Shown: positions 6,799-13,496, numbered from the stretch's first letter. The stretch: 14,474 bases of DNA from JBHWPB01 sp043424675 (GCA_043424675.1 JBHWPB010000005.1:1-14474); one strand, 5' to 3'. Notes: generated from the sequence alone by a model not told the origin. Numbers and translations are program-made.

Positions 6799-7749
6799 AT
6801 GAAAAAAATTATCGTTCTTAATAAAGAGGTTACTGATGAACAACTTTCTATGATCAAAGAAACCGCTCCTCAATATGAAGTTGCCAGGTCCTTTGAGGAG
6901 GTCAAAGGTCCAGAAGCAGTTGAAATTATTCTCGGCTTTGATGAAAAAGTCATCGATTTCCTAGATGCGAATGAAAATCATAATGTAAAATGGCTGCAGG
7001 CGTCCTCTGCTGGAGTCGATATGGTGCCCCACAAGCGTTTTCATGAAGAAGGAATTTTATTAACTGCAGCCAACGGTATTCACGCAAAAAGCATAACAGA
7101 ATCTGTTTTTGGTTACCTGACAGCCTACTATAGAGGGCTTATTATTGCATATCAAGACCAGAAAAAAGGAGTTTGGACCGATACTTCTGAATTAGAGGAG
7201 TTATCGACTAAAACGATCATGCTGATTGGAATCGGCCATATCGGCAAGCAAATAGGAAAGGTTGCTAAAGCGTTCGAAATGAATACGATTGGAATCAACC
7301 GCAGTGGCAGCGATGTAAAGTATATGGATAAACAATACAGACAAGATGAAGTTTTAGATCATCTCGGAGAAGCGGACATTATTGTCAACTCACTTCCCTT
7401 GACTGAATCGACGAAGAAGTTTTATGATGCCGAATTCTTCCAGGCCATGAAAAAGGATTCAGTTTTCATCAACGTCGGACGAGGCGAATCGGTCGATGAA
7501 TCTGCTTTGGGATATGCTTTAGATTATGGCCCCGTCGCTTTTGCAGCGCTCGATGTTTTCAAAGAAGAGCCACTGCCAGAAAATCATCCATTTTGGGTAA
7601 AGGATAATATCCTCATTACTCCGCACACTTCCGGTATGATGGAAGATTATATGGGCGGTGTAGTGGAAATATTTTTAGAGAACCTTGAAGCTTATCTTGA
7701 AGGCAAAGAATTGCCGAGAAATCTCGTTAATCTGGAAGAAGGCTATTAA
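6799..7749 (+). CDS. D-2-hydroxyacid dehydrogenase, NAD(P)-dependent
   Basis: This enzyme reversibly reduces a 2-oxoacid to a D-2-hydroxyacid in the cytoplasm; the substrate cannot be read from the sequence. The 316-residue protein has the usual two-domain arrangement. The substrate domain holds WLQASSAGVD at 65-74, and the Rossmann motif is GIGHIG at 144-149. The catalytic residues R228 (in VGRGE), E257 (EEPLP) and H276 (PHTSG) are all present. The second Rossmann strand ends in INRSG (166-170) with no Asp, and Arg-Ser after this strand is a pattern of NADPH-preferring glyoxylate/hydroxypyruvate reductases such as GhrA, so NADPH preference is inferred. RBS GAGGTGAG is well placed. It lies 39 nt upstream of the FNR-like regulator gene with no terminator between, so the two are probably co-transcribed. 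Confidence 0.93.
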   Translation: MKKIIVLNKEVTDEQLSMIKETAPQYEVARSFEEVKGPEAVEIILGFDEKVIDFLDANENHNVKWLQASSAGVDMVPHKRFHEEGILLTAANGIHAKSITESVFGYLTAYYRGLIIAYQDQKKGVWTDTSELEELSTKTIMLIGIGHIGKQIGKVAKAFEMNTIGINRSGSDVKYMDKQYRQDEVLDHLGEADIIVNSLPLTESTKKFYDAEFFQAMKKDSVFINVGRGESVDESALGYALDYGPVAFAALDVFKEEPLPENHPFWVKDNILITPHTSGMMEDYMGGVVEIFLENLEAYLEGKELPRNLVNLEEGY

Positions 7750-7788
7750 GACATTTAATTTTATGAGCGTAGAAGATCGGAGGAAGAT

Positions 7789-8499
7789 ATGTCAGAGCTT
7801 ATTCATGACGAACATGAGACTCATGGGCATACGAACTGCATTCGTATTGTCCCTATATTTAACCATTTAGCAGATGAGGCGATGGACAAAATTGGCGAAA
7901 AAGTTATCACTAAAAATTATGAGAGAGGGGATTTGATTTATCGTGCGGGAGATATCGATCAGACCTTATATATTGTAAATAAAGGGCAGATCCGTATCTA
8001 TAGGTTGTCTGAAAGTGGGAAAGAACAGATCATCCGCGTCTTAAACCCAGGAGACTTTACTGGAGAGAGAGCTTTATTCGAAGAAGATTCGGAACGTGAA
8101 GAATACGCAGAAGCGATGCGAACGACAGTTGTTTGCACTATATCAAAAGAAGACTTTCAAGAGATTATTCAAGATTATCCTGCTATCTCTCTCCAGCTTT
8201 TAAATGAAATGTCTCAACGACTGGCGCGATCCGAAAAGCAAACAGCATCGGTTGCGGTGGAGAGTGTTACGAATCGTATTATTTTATATTTAGAAGAGAA
8301 CTTAGATCCCGAAGACGGAGATTCTCCGGTTGTAGATTTGCCTATGCAGAGAAAGGACATTGCATCTTATTTAGGAACTACTCCAGAAACATTAAGCAGA
8401 AAGTTTCTAGAGCTCGAAGAAGCAGGGCTTATCCAGCAGCTTTCTAACAATAAAATAAAGATTAATGACCTGGATGAACTTCTTTTTTATGAAGCTTAA
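7789..8499 (+). CDS. Crp/Fnr (FLP-like) transcriptional regulator with His/Cys-rich N-terminus
   Basis: This is a cytoplasmic DNA-binding regulator of 236 residues. A cyclic-nucleotide-binding-like beta-roll (about 20-125) is followed by a dimerisation helix (about 130-170) and a C-terminal winged helix-turn-helix (about 185-225). The recognition helix holds E200-T-L-S203-R204. This is the E-xx-S-R pattern that FNR uses to read TTGAT-N4-ATCAA. It lacks the four-Cys FNR cluster, having only C17 and C116, much like the two cysteines of Lactobacillus casei FLP (Cys5 and Cys102) that form a redox disulfide. Unusually, H6, H9, H12 and H14 precede C17 and could bind metal or haem. The start is firm because GGAGGAA lies at 7779-7785. 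It is probably co-transcribed with the upstream dehydrogenase; the CPSC protein gene downstream is a possible target. Confidence 0.9.
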   Translation: MSELIHDEHETHGHTNCIRIVPIFNHLADEAMDKIGEKVITKNYERGDLIYRAGDIDQTLYIVNKGQIRIYRLSESGKEQIIRVLNPGDFTGERALFEEDSEREEYAEAMRTTVVCTISKEDFQEIIQDYPAISLQLLNEMSQRLARSEKQTASVAVESVTNRIILYLEENLDPEDGDSPVVDLPMQRKDIASYLGTTPETLSRKFLELEEAGLIQQLSNNKIKINDLDELLFYEA

Positions 8500-8562
8500 T
8501 TTTATTAAGATTAGAGAAAGCAAACTTGTGCGGTTTGAAACTCTTGTCCCATCGTGTGACAC

Positions 8563-8568
8563 TATAAT
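8563..8568 (+). promoter_or_regulatory. -10 element upstream of the CPSC protein gene, with weak -35
   Basis: A perfect TATAAT stands about 135 nt before the CPSC gene. No hexamer resembling TTGACA occurs 16-18 nt upstream, and the nearest TTGAAA (8535-8540) is 22 nt away. A CAAAC-N7-GTTTG inverted repeat (8521-8537) is centred near -46. This layout would suit an activator-dependent promoter. Confidence 0.45.
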
Positions 8569-8575
8569 CATTTAA

Positions 8576-8589
8576 TTGACAGAGAACAA
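8576..8589 (+). promoter_or_regulatory. Possible FNR/FLP-type operator
   Basis: TTGAC-AGAG-AACAA matches the FNR consensus TTGAT-N4-ATCAA at four of five bases in each half. It starts 8 nt after the TATAAT, around the expected transcription start, where binding would normally repress. The adjacent regulator has the matching E-xx-S-R recognition residues. A site this degenerate could occur by chance. Confidence 0.3.
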
Positions 8590-8703
8590 GTCTTTATGCG
8601 TCAGGATAAGAGATACTATCAACATAGGAAGAAGTTTAGGTGGACGGCTTAACAAAGTGTAGAGAACACGGGATCATTGAGTCCTAAGAGAGGAAGAGTG
8701 ATG

Positions 8704-8937
8704 ATGGAAAAAGCAATCGTTCAGCTTGAAGAATTGACTTGTCCTTCTTGTTCTTTGGATATCGAACGCTCTTTAGAGAAGAAAGACGGTGTATCAGAGG
8801 TTAAAGTTCTATTTAATTCTAACAAGGTGATAGTGACATTTGATTCTGCGGTGATCTCCAGCGAAGAGCTGGCAGAAGAAATTGAGAAAGTAGATTACGA
8901 AGTCTACAATATTAAAACGCAAAAAGTTCAAAGCTGA
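8704..8937 (+). CDS. Small heavy-metal-associated (HMA) domain protein, CPSC type
   Basis: This is a 77-residue cytoplasmic protein consisting of one HMA domain of the CopZ kind. The metal-site loop is T-C-P-S-C-S near residues 12-17, i.e. CxxC with Pro-Ser instead of the common CxHC or CxNC of copper chaperones. The beta-alpha-beta pattern continues through GVSEVKVLFNSNKVIVTF and a second helix SSEELAEEIEK. The open frame extends back to a TTG at 8677. The ATG at 8704 is preferred because GAGGA (8690-8694) lies 9 nt upstream; an adjacent ATG at 8701 is a close alternative. The gene has its own promoter and terminator. A copper or other soft-metal carrier, or a thiol protein working with the upstream regulator, are both possible. 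No P-type ATPase is present in the window. Confidence 0.85.
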   Translation: MEKAIVQLEELTCPSCSLDIERSLEKKDGVSEVKVLFNSNKVIVTFDSAVISSEELAEEIEKVDYEVYNIKTQKVQS

Positions 8938-8988
8938 TATTCTTTGAGAGAGATTTATCCGTACAGATTTAACAGAATTAAAAACAGC

Positions 8989-9031
8989 TGGGATAATAGT
9001 GCTTTTTAGAAGCCTTTATCTCATTTTTTTT
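8989..9031 (+). terminator. Terminator after the CPSC protein gene
   Basis: TGGGATAA (8989-8996) pairs with TTATCTCA (9016-9023) including one G-U pair. An inner GCTT/AAGC stem lies within the loop, and eight T residues follow (9024-9031). It separates the CPSC gene from apbE copy 2. Confidence 0.75.
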
Positions 9032-9043
9032 ATAGGGGTTTTG

Positions 9044-9052
9044 TGCTAATCT
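9044..9052 (+). promoter_or_regulatory. Extended -10 promoter of apbE copy 2
   Basis: TGCTAATCT gives TG-n-TAATCT 24 nt before the start codon. Its -35 position falls in the T-run of the preceding terminator and has no clear hexamer. Confidence 0.4.
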
Positions 9053-9076
9053 AAGTAGAAATTAAGGAGTGAGAAA

Positions 9077-10006
9077 ATGAAGTCAAGTGAACGTGTTATC
9101 CCTTTGATGGGGACGTATATTTCATTGAAAATATTTCATGAGAAAGGAGAAGAACTTCTAGATCAAGCTGAAACAATGCTTCAGGATTATAATAATCGTT
9201 TTTCAGCAAATGATGATTCTTCCCAGCTCATGCAAGTTAATCTGAATGCAGGCAAGAGAGCTGTAAAAGTTGATGATGATCTTTTTTGGTTAATTAAAAA
9301 AGCAAAAGAAGTCAGTGTTCAATCAGAAGGGGCTTTTAACTTAGCTATTGGACCTGTGATCAAGTTATGGAGCATTGGCTTTGATGATGCTCATCTGCCT
9401 TCAGATGAAGAAATTGTAGAAAAATTAGAGTTAGTCGATCCAAGGAAAGTGATGCTCCACGAAGAGGGAAAAGAAGTCTATTTAAAAGAAGAAGGAATGG
9501 AGATAGACTTAGGCGCAATTGCGAAGGGGTATTTCGCTGATGAGTTAAAAGAATTCTTCATGAGCCAAGGAGTCGAGGAGGGCATTGTCGACTTGGGAGG
9601 CAATGTTTTAACTATCGGCGGATCGCCGACGCGCGAGGACGGTTACTGGCGCATCGGTATCCAAAATCCCTTTGTCGAAGAACGCGAGCCTTTTCTTGTT
9701 CTCAAAATTAAGGACAAATCCGTCGTCACGTCAGGAATCAATGAGAGAAAGATGGAAGTTGACGGCAAGGAATACCATCATATCTTTGATGGGAAAACAG
9801 GCTATCCGATGGAAAATGATCTTGCGAGTATCAGTATTATAAGTGAGGAGTCGATTGAGGGAGAAATATGGACGACTATTCTATTCTCTGAGAGCAGCAG
9901 CGAAGCCATTGAAAAAATCAGAGCGATTCCTGATATCGATGGTCTAGTTGTAAATAAAGAAGGAGAAGCTTTTCTGACAGAATCTGTCATGCAAATGATT
10001 CAGTAA
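9077..10006 (+). CDS. apbE: FAD:protein FMN transferase ApbE, cytoplasmic paralogue
   Basis: This is a second ApbE-family protein of 309 residues with no signal peptide and no lipobox. It begins directly at the family core, with MGT at 11-13. Other motifs are LGAIAKGY at 145-152, DLGGN at 172-176, GGSP at 181-184, TSG at 218-220 and HHIFDGKTGYP at 234-244. The Mg2+ Asp of the family is replaced by Glu (E263) while T267 is kept, and the usual D-A-L-A-T context has become E-I-W-T-T. The RBS AAGGAG (9064-9069) fixes the start, so the missing export signal is not a start-site error. Cytoplasmic ApbE proteins that flavinylate soluble fumarate-reductase-type enzymes are known, and the same role is inferred here. 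It is similar to the lipoprotein paralogue at 235-1353 throughout the core. It sits between terminators, so it is probably monocistronic. Confidence 0.92.
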   Translation: MKSSERVIPLMGTYISLKIFHEKGEELLDQAETMLQDYNNRFSANDDSSQLMQVNLNAGKRAVKVDDDLFWLIKKAKEVSVQSEGAFNLAIGPVIKLWSIGFDDAHLPSDEEIVEKLELVDPRKVMLHEEGKEVYLKEEGMEIDLGAIAKGYFADELKEFFMSQGVEEGIVDLGGNVLTIGGSPTREDGYWRIGIQNPFVEEREPFLVLKIKDKSVVTSGINERKMEVDGKEYHHIFDGKTGYPMENDLASISIISEESIEGEIWTTILFSESSSEAIEKIRAIPDIDGLVVNKEGEAFLTESVMQMIQ

Positions 10007-10014
10007 ACAACAAA

Positions 10015-10046
10015 AAGGATGAAAGAGCGATCGCTCTTTCATCCTT
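10015..10046. terminator. Bidirectional terminator, 32-bp perfect palindrome
   Basis: Two perfect 16-nt arms meet with no spacer (10015-10030 and 10031-10046). The hairpin is therefore stable read from either strand, with a few central bases forming the loop. It lies between the convergent stops of apbE copy 2 (10006) and the nucleoside hydrolase (10052). The minus-strand side has the better U-run (TTTTTGTTG). Confidence 0.88.
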
Positions 10047-10051
10047 CTTGT

Positions 10052-10987
10052 TTATTCGTAAGACTTAAGAGCATTTTCCATCAAGCGCCAGAACCCCTCC
10101 TGGTCAAGGCTCTGCGCAAACAAAGCATTAGGCTTTTTCTGGGATTTTTCTAAAGTATCGACTGACATGGTTCCATAAGTGAGTTCCCCTCTGGTTTCAA
10201 TATCGATATAAACTTTTTCGACTTGAAATAAGTCGGGCTCAATAAGGTAGACTATTGTGCAAGCGTCATGAATAGGCGGACCATCAAAGTTAAAAGTTTC
10301 TTTGTAGGCTTTACCGAAGAAATCTAATAAATCAACGACAAATTCTGCGACAGAATTCTCGATTTCTGAAAGTCTCTCAATTGTATCAGGATAAGCGATC
10401 GCTTGGTGAGTAACATCCAGCCCAAAAACTACAATGTCAACGCCGCTGTTGAAGACCATCTTGGCTGCTTCTGCATCGACGTAAATATTAAATTCAGCAG
10501 TAGGTGTCCAATTGCCATAAGTTCCGCCACCCATTAAAACGATTTTATCGATATATTCTTTAATAGCTGGTTCTTTATGAAGGGCCATCGCAATATTTGT
10601 CAACGGTCCTGTAGGGACTAACGTTACTTTCTCTTCAGACTCTAACAATGTGTCGATGATAAAATCAACAGCATGTCCTTCTTCTGCTTCTTTCTTAGGC
10701 TTTTCAGGCAGTTGCGGCCCATCTAAACCAGTTTCGCCATGAATTTCACCAGCAATCTCAGGTTCTCTTACAATAGGACGATCGGCTCCTTGATAGACAG
10801 GAACATCGTCTAATCCAACAATATCGCATACTTTCAATGTATTGAGAGTGTTTTTTTCTACTCCCACGTTCCCCGCGACCGTCGTTATCCCTAATAAGTC
10901 AAGTTTGTCTTCGGCTGCAGCTGCAAGAATAATCGCAATAGCATCATCATGCCCCGGATCACAATCCATAATAATTTTCTTTTTCAT
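10052..10987 (-). CDS. Ribonucleoside hydrolase, RihA-like
   Basis: This enzyme hydrolyses the N-glycosidic bond of ribonucleosides, releasing ribose and base for salvage. The 311-residue protein has the Ca2+-binding signature DCDPGHDD at 8-15, the ribose-site stretch EFNIYVD at 165-171 and the late H240-D241 pair completing the metal site. VPTGPLTN (124-131), MGGG (152-155) and GLDVTH (189-194) are also typical. Length and several stretches (GNWTPxAEFNIYVD, HDxCTI, KPNA) resemble E. coli RihA, which prefers pyrimidine nucleosides, so cytidine/uridine are the likely substrates by inference. AAGGAGG sits just before the ATG. It is a single gene, divergent from the amino acid transporter and convergent with apbE copy 2. 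Confidence 0.94.
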   Translation of the reverse strand: MKKKIIMDCDPGHDDAIAIILAAAAEDKLDLLGITTVAGNVGVEKNTLNTLKVCDIVGLDDVPVYQGADRPIVREPEIAGEIHGETGLDGPQLPEKPKKEAEEGHAVDFIIDTLLESEEKVTLVPTGPLTNIAMALHKEPAIKEYIDKIVLMGGGTYGNWTPTAEFNIYVDAEAAKMVFNSGVDIVVFGLDVTHQAIAYPDTIERLSEIENSVAEFVVDLLDFFGKAYKETFNFDGPPIHDACTIVYLIEPDLFQVEKVYIDIETRGELTYGTMSVDTLEKSQKKPNALFAQSLDQEGFWRLMENALKSYE

Positions 10988-11017
10988 GACTTTCCTCCTT
11001 GGTTATTTCATAGTTCA

Positions 11018-11026
11018 ATCATATCA
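11018..11026 (-). promoter_or_regulatory. Extended -10 promoter of the nucleoside hydrolase gene
   Basis: On the minus strand TGATATGAT forms TG-n-TATGAT, giving a start about 24 nt before the ATG. The -35 region is weak. Confidence 0.45.
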
Positions 11027-11138
11027 GAGATATTCATCTGTATAGAAAAAATTTCAAGCAAATATCTTCTATATATAGTTCCGATTTGCAAATGAGAGAG
11101 AGTTTTTTGAGATTAATATACAAATAATCATATTTATC

Positions 11139-11166
11139 TTGCATAAAAATACTAAAAGAGTATAAT
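11139..11166 (+). promoter_or_regulatory. Promoter of the polar amino acid transporter operon
   Basis: TTGCAT (11139-11144) is followed after 16 nt by a perfect TATAAT (11161-11166). The transcript would begin near 11173, about 50 nt before the start codon. Confidence 0.75.
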
Positions 11167-11225
11167 GGAAATCACATCAAGTTATTCAACCCAGATAACC
11201 CGCGATTAGAGAAAGTAGGAGAGCT

Positions 11226-12680
11226 ATGAATAATAAATTGAAGAAATGGTTAATTCCCATATTCATTTTTTTTGGACTCATTTTAGGAACAACAAGTCAA
11301 GCAGAAGCAACAACTGTTGAAGATATACAAGAAAAAGGAACATTTAATGTAGGAACAAGTGCTGACTTCCCACCCTTTGAATTTCATGCCATGGTGGACG
11401 GTGAAGACCAAATAGTAGGCTTCGATATTATATTCGCTCAAAAAATTGCTGATGAACTGGGCGTCGAACTTGTCGTTCAAGATTTAGGTTTTGACAGCTT
11501 GCTGCCTTCGTTAGAAACGGGCAGTATCGATGCGATCTTTGCAGGGATGACTCCTACAGAAGAACGTGCCGAAAGTGTGGACTTCTCAAAAAATTACTAT
11601 GAAACCCAGCAGAATGTTCTTATCCTAGAAGAAAAGAAAGACCTATATCCTGACAGTGAATCCCTTCAGCATGAACCTTTGGGCGCTCAGCAAGGATCGA
11701 CTCAGGAAATGCATATTCCAAATATTTCTGACGCAGAACCCCTTATTTTATCGTCTTGGAATGATTTAGTCATCGCTCTTAAGTCAGGCAGAATTGAAGG
11801 AATTGTGATGCAATCTGCGATAGCAGAAGCATTTGTAGCGAATGATCCTGACCTCTATACTTTTGACGCTGAATTGGAAGAAGGGCCCGAAGGTATGGCT
11901 GTCGCTTTCCAGAAAGGGTCTCCAGAGTTAGTCGAAGTGACGAATGGCGTGATCGATGAGATGTATGAGCAAGATTTACACAGCGACTGGATGGCGGAAG
12001 CCGGCGCTCATTTGTCGCAGATACAAGAAGCAGGAGAAGAACAGTCCTTTTTACAGCAGTTTGGAGGATATTTCTGGGAAGGTGTTGAAACAACCCTATT
12101 CATTACTGTTATCTCAGTCTTTTTCGGAGTCCTTATCGGAACCCTGCTTGCTTTATTACGTCTCAGTGGCGTATCTCTCCTGAGAGCTTTATCGCAAATG
12201 TATGTTGAGTTCGTACGCGGAACTCCTCTTATGATCCAAGTGATGTTTATCTTCTTCGCTGTAGGTTATTTTATTGAAATACCGGCCATCATATCGGGGA
12301 TTATTGCTGTGTCACTGAACAGTGGCGCTTACGTTGCTGAAATCATCCGTTCTGGAATAGCATCTGTAGATGTGGGCCAGTCAGAAGCAGCGAGAAGTCT
12401 AGGATTAAGCCAGGGAGAGACTTTGCGACATGTTATCTTTCCTCAAGCCTTGCGCACCATATGGCCTGCCCTAGGAAATGAACTTGTAACGGTGATAAAA
12501 GAGACTTCTATTGTCTCCGTTATCGGTGTTGCAGAACTAACTTTCCAGTCACGTGCGGTCACATCGATTTCTTACCAAGGAATTCTGAGTCTTTTTGTTA
12601 CCATGATTATCTATTTCATTCTAACTTTTTCACTAACCAAACTCTTGAACTATTTAGAAGGGAAAATGGCTTATGAGTAA
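11226..12680 (+). CDS. glnP: Polar amino acid ABC transporter: fused substrate-binding protein and permease
   Basis: This 484-residue protein is both receptor and membrane channel of an amino acid importer. Residues 1-28 form a signal peptide ending in A-E-A, a signal peptidase I site, with no lipobox. Residues about 31-262 are a type-II solute-binding domain with SADFPPFEF and GMTPTEER-x-ESVDFS. R114 matches the Arg that binds the ligand carboxylate. After a short linker comes a HisM/GlnP-type permease with about four to five spans (roughly 286-312, 328-350, 352-372 and 450-472) and an EAA loop EAARSLG-to-FPQALR at 387-410. Lactococcal GlnP carries two binding domains; this protein has one. 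The spot that holds an Asp binding the alpha-amino group in HisJ and GlnBP reads Gln (Q196), so the substrate (Gln, Glu, Arg or another) is uncertain. Its last 8 nt overlap the ATPase gene. Confidence 0.92.
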   Translation: MNNKLKKWLIPIFIFFGLILGTTSQAEATTVEDIQEKGTFNVGTSADFPPFEFHAMVDGEDQIVGFDIIFAQKIADELGVELVVQDLGFDSLLPSLETGSIDAIFAGMTPTEERAESVDFSKNYYETQQNVLILEEKKDLYPDSESLQHEPLGAQQGSTQEMHIPNISDAEPLILSSWNDLVIALKSGRIEGIVMQSAIAEAFVANDPDLYTFDAELEEGPEGMAVAFQKGSPELVEVTNGVIDEMYEQDLHSDWMAEAGAHLSQIQEAGEEQSFLQQFGGYFWEGVETTLFITVISVFFGVLIGTLLALLRLSGVSLLRALSQMYVEFVRGTPLMIQVMFIFFAVGYFIEIPAIISGIIAVSLNSGAYVAEIIRSGIASVDVGQSEAARSLGLSQGETLRHVIFPQALRTIWPALGNELVTVIKETSIVSVIGVAELTFQSRAVTSISYQGILSLFVTMIIYFILTFSLTKLLNYLEGKMAYE

Positions 12681-13419
12681 AAAAAATATTGTTGAAATCG
12701 AAAACTTATATAAATCTTTCGGTGATAATGAAGTATTAAAAGGTATCTCTGCTACTGTCGAACAGGGTGAGGTTGTGGTGGTAATCGGTCCATCAGGATC
12801 GGGAAAAAGTACTTTTCTGCGCTGTATCAATTTGCTTGAAAACCCAACTTCAGGAGATATTTTATTCGAAGGGAAGAATGTTACATCGTTAACAGAAAAG
12901 CAATTAAACGATTATAGACAGGAGGTGGGGATGGTCTTTCAATCTTTCAACCTCTTCCCCCACAAAACTGTTTTAGAAAATCTGATGTTGGCGCCCAAAC
13001 AAGTAAAATCAGCAAATGACGATGAGGCAGAAAAAGAAGCAAAAGAACTCTTGGAGCAAGTAGGGTTGTCAGACAAAGTAGAGGCTTACCCTAATAATTT
13101 ATCTGGCGGTCAGCAGCAGCGAGTCGCTATCGCTCGCGCTTTGGCCATGAATCCAAAAGTTATGCTCTTCGATGAACCGACGAGTGCACTTGACCCTGAA
13201 ATGGTGGGAGATGTTCTTGAAGTCATGAAGTCATTAGCAGAATCAGGGATGACGATGGTCGTTGTCACTCACGAAATGGGCTTCGCTAATGAAGTAGCGG
13301 ACAGAGTGATTTTTATGGATGAAGGAGTGATCGTTGAGGAGGGCCCTCCGCAACAGATTTTTGAAAATCCTCAAAGTGAAAGAACAGTTAAATTTTTGGA
13401 GAAAGTTCTAGCCATCTAA
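12673..13419 (+). CDS. glnQ: Polar amino acid ABC transporter ATP-binding protein
   Basis: This is the ATPase partner of the fused receptor-permease upstream. The 248-residue protein shows Walker A GPSGSGKST at 39-47, Q90 of the Q-loop, signature LSGGQQQR at 143-150, Walker B VMLFDEPT at 163-170, SALDPE at 171-176 and H200 of the H-loop, all intact. The start codon lies inside the end of the permease gene (8-nt overlap, ATGAGTAA), so translation is probably coupled. GlnQ is used as the general name of the family; the substrate follows from the receptor and is not proven. No clear terminator follows, although the next gene has its own strong promoter. Confidence 0.95.
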   Translation: MSKKNIVEIENLYKSFGDNEVLKGISATVEQGEVVVVIGPSGSGKSTFLRCINLLENPTSGDILFEGKNVTSLTEKQLNDYRQEVGMVFQSFNLFPHKTVLENLMLAPKQVKSANDDEAEKEAKELLEQVGLSDKVEAYPNNLSGGQQQRVAIARALAMNPKVMLFDEPTSALDPEMVGDVLEVMKSLAESGMTMVVVTHEMGFANEVADRVIFMDEGVIVEEGPPQQIFENPQSERTVKFLEKVLAI

Positions 13420-13467
13420 ACATCCAATCTTTATAATTTTTCAAAAGTTTGGAAAACAAACCAAAAC

Positions 13468-13496
13468 TTGAAGAGAAGAGCAATAGGTTGTATAAT
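13468..13496 (+). promoter_or_regulatory. Sigma-A promoter of yebC
   Basis: TTGAAG (13468-13473) and a perfect TATAAT (13491-13496) are separated by 17 nt. The start would lie near 13503, about 35 nt before the ATG, with AAGGAG at 13522-13527. Confidence 0.85.

Noticed and set aside
6646..6873. Minus-strand reading frame of about 75 codons overlapping the intergenic region and the dehydrogenase start.
   Set aside because: It overlaps the promoters and 5' end of two well-supported genes and has no recognisable protein pattern.
8495..8509. CTTAAT-TTT-ATTAAG hairpin at the regulator stop codon.
   Set aside because: The stem is short and AT-only, with no T-run, so it is unlikely to terminate.
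10027..10034. GCGATCGC octamer, known as the HIP1 repeat of cyanobacteria.
   Set aside because: It is simply the centre of a 32-bp terminator palindrome, and nothing else here is cyanobacterial.
11779..12093. Minus-strand reading frame of about 104 codons inside the fused transporter gene.
   Set aside because: It is antisense to a complete, motif-rich gene and has low-complexity composition typical of a shadow frame.
13424..13452. Imperfect 9-bp hairpin after the amino acid transporter ATPase gene.
   Set aside because: It has one T-T mismatch and no T-run afterwards, so it is not called a terminator.
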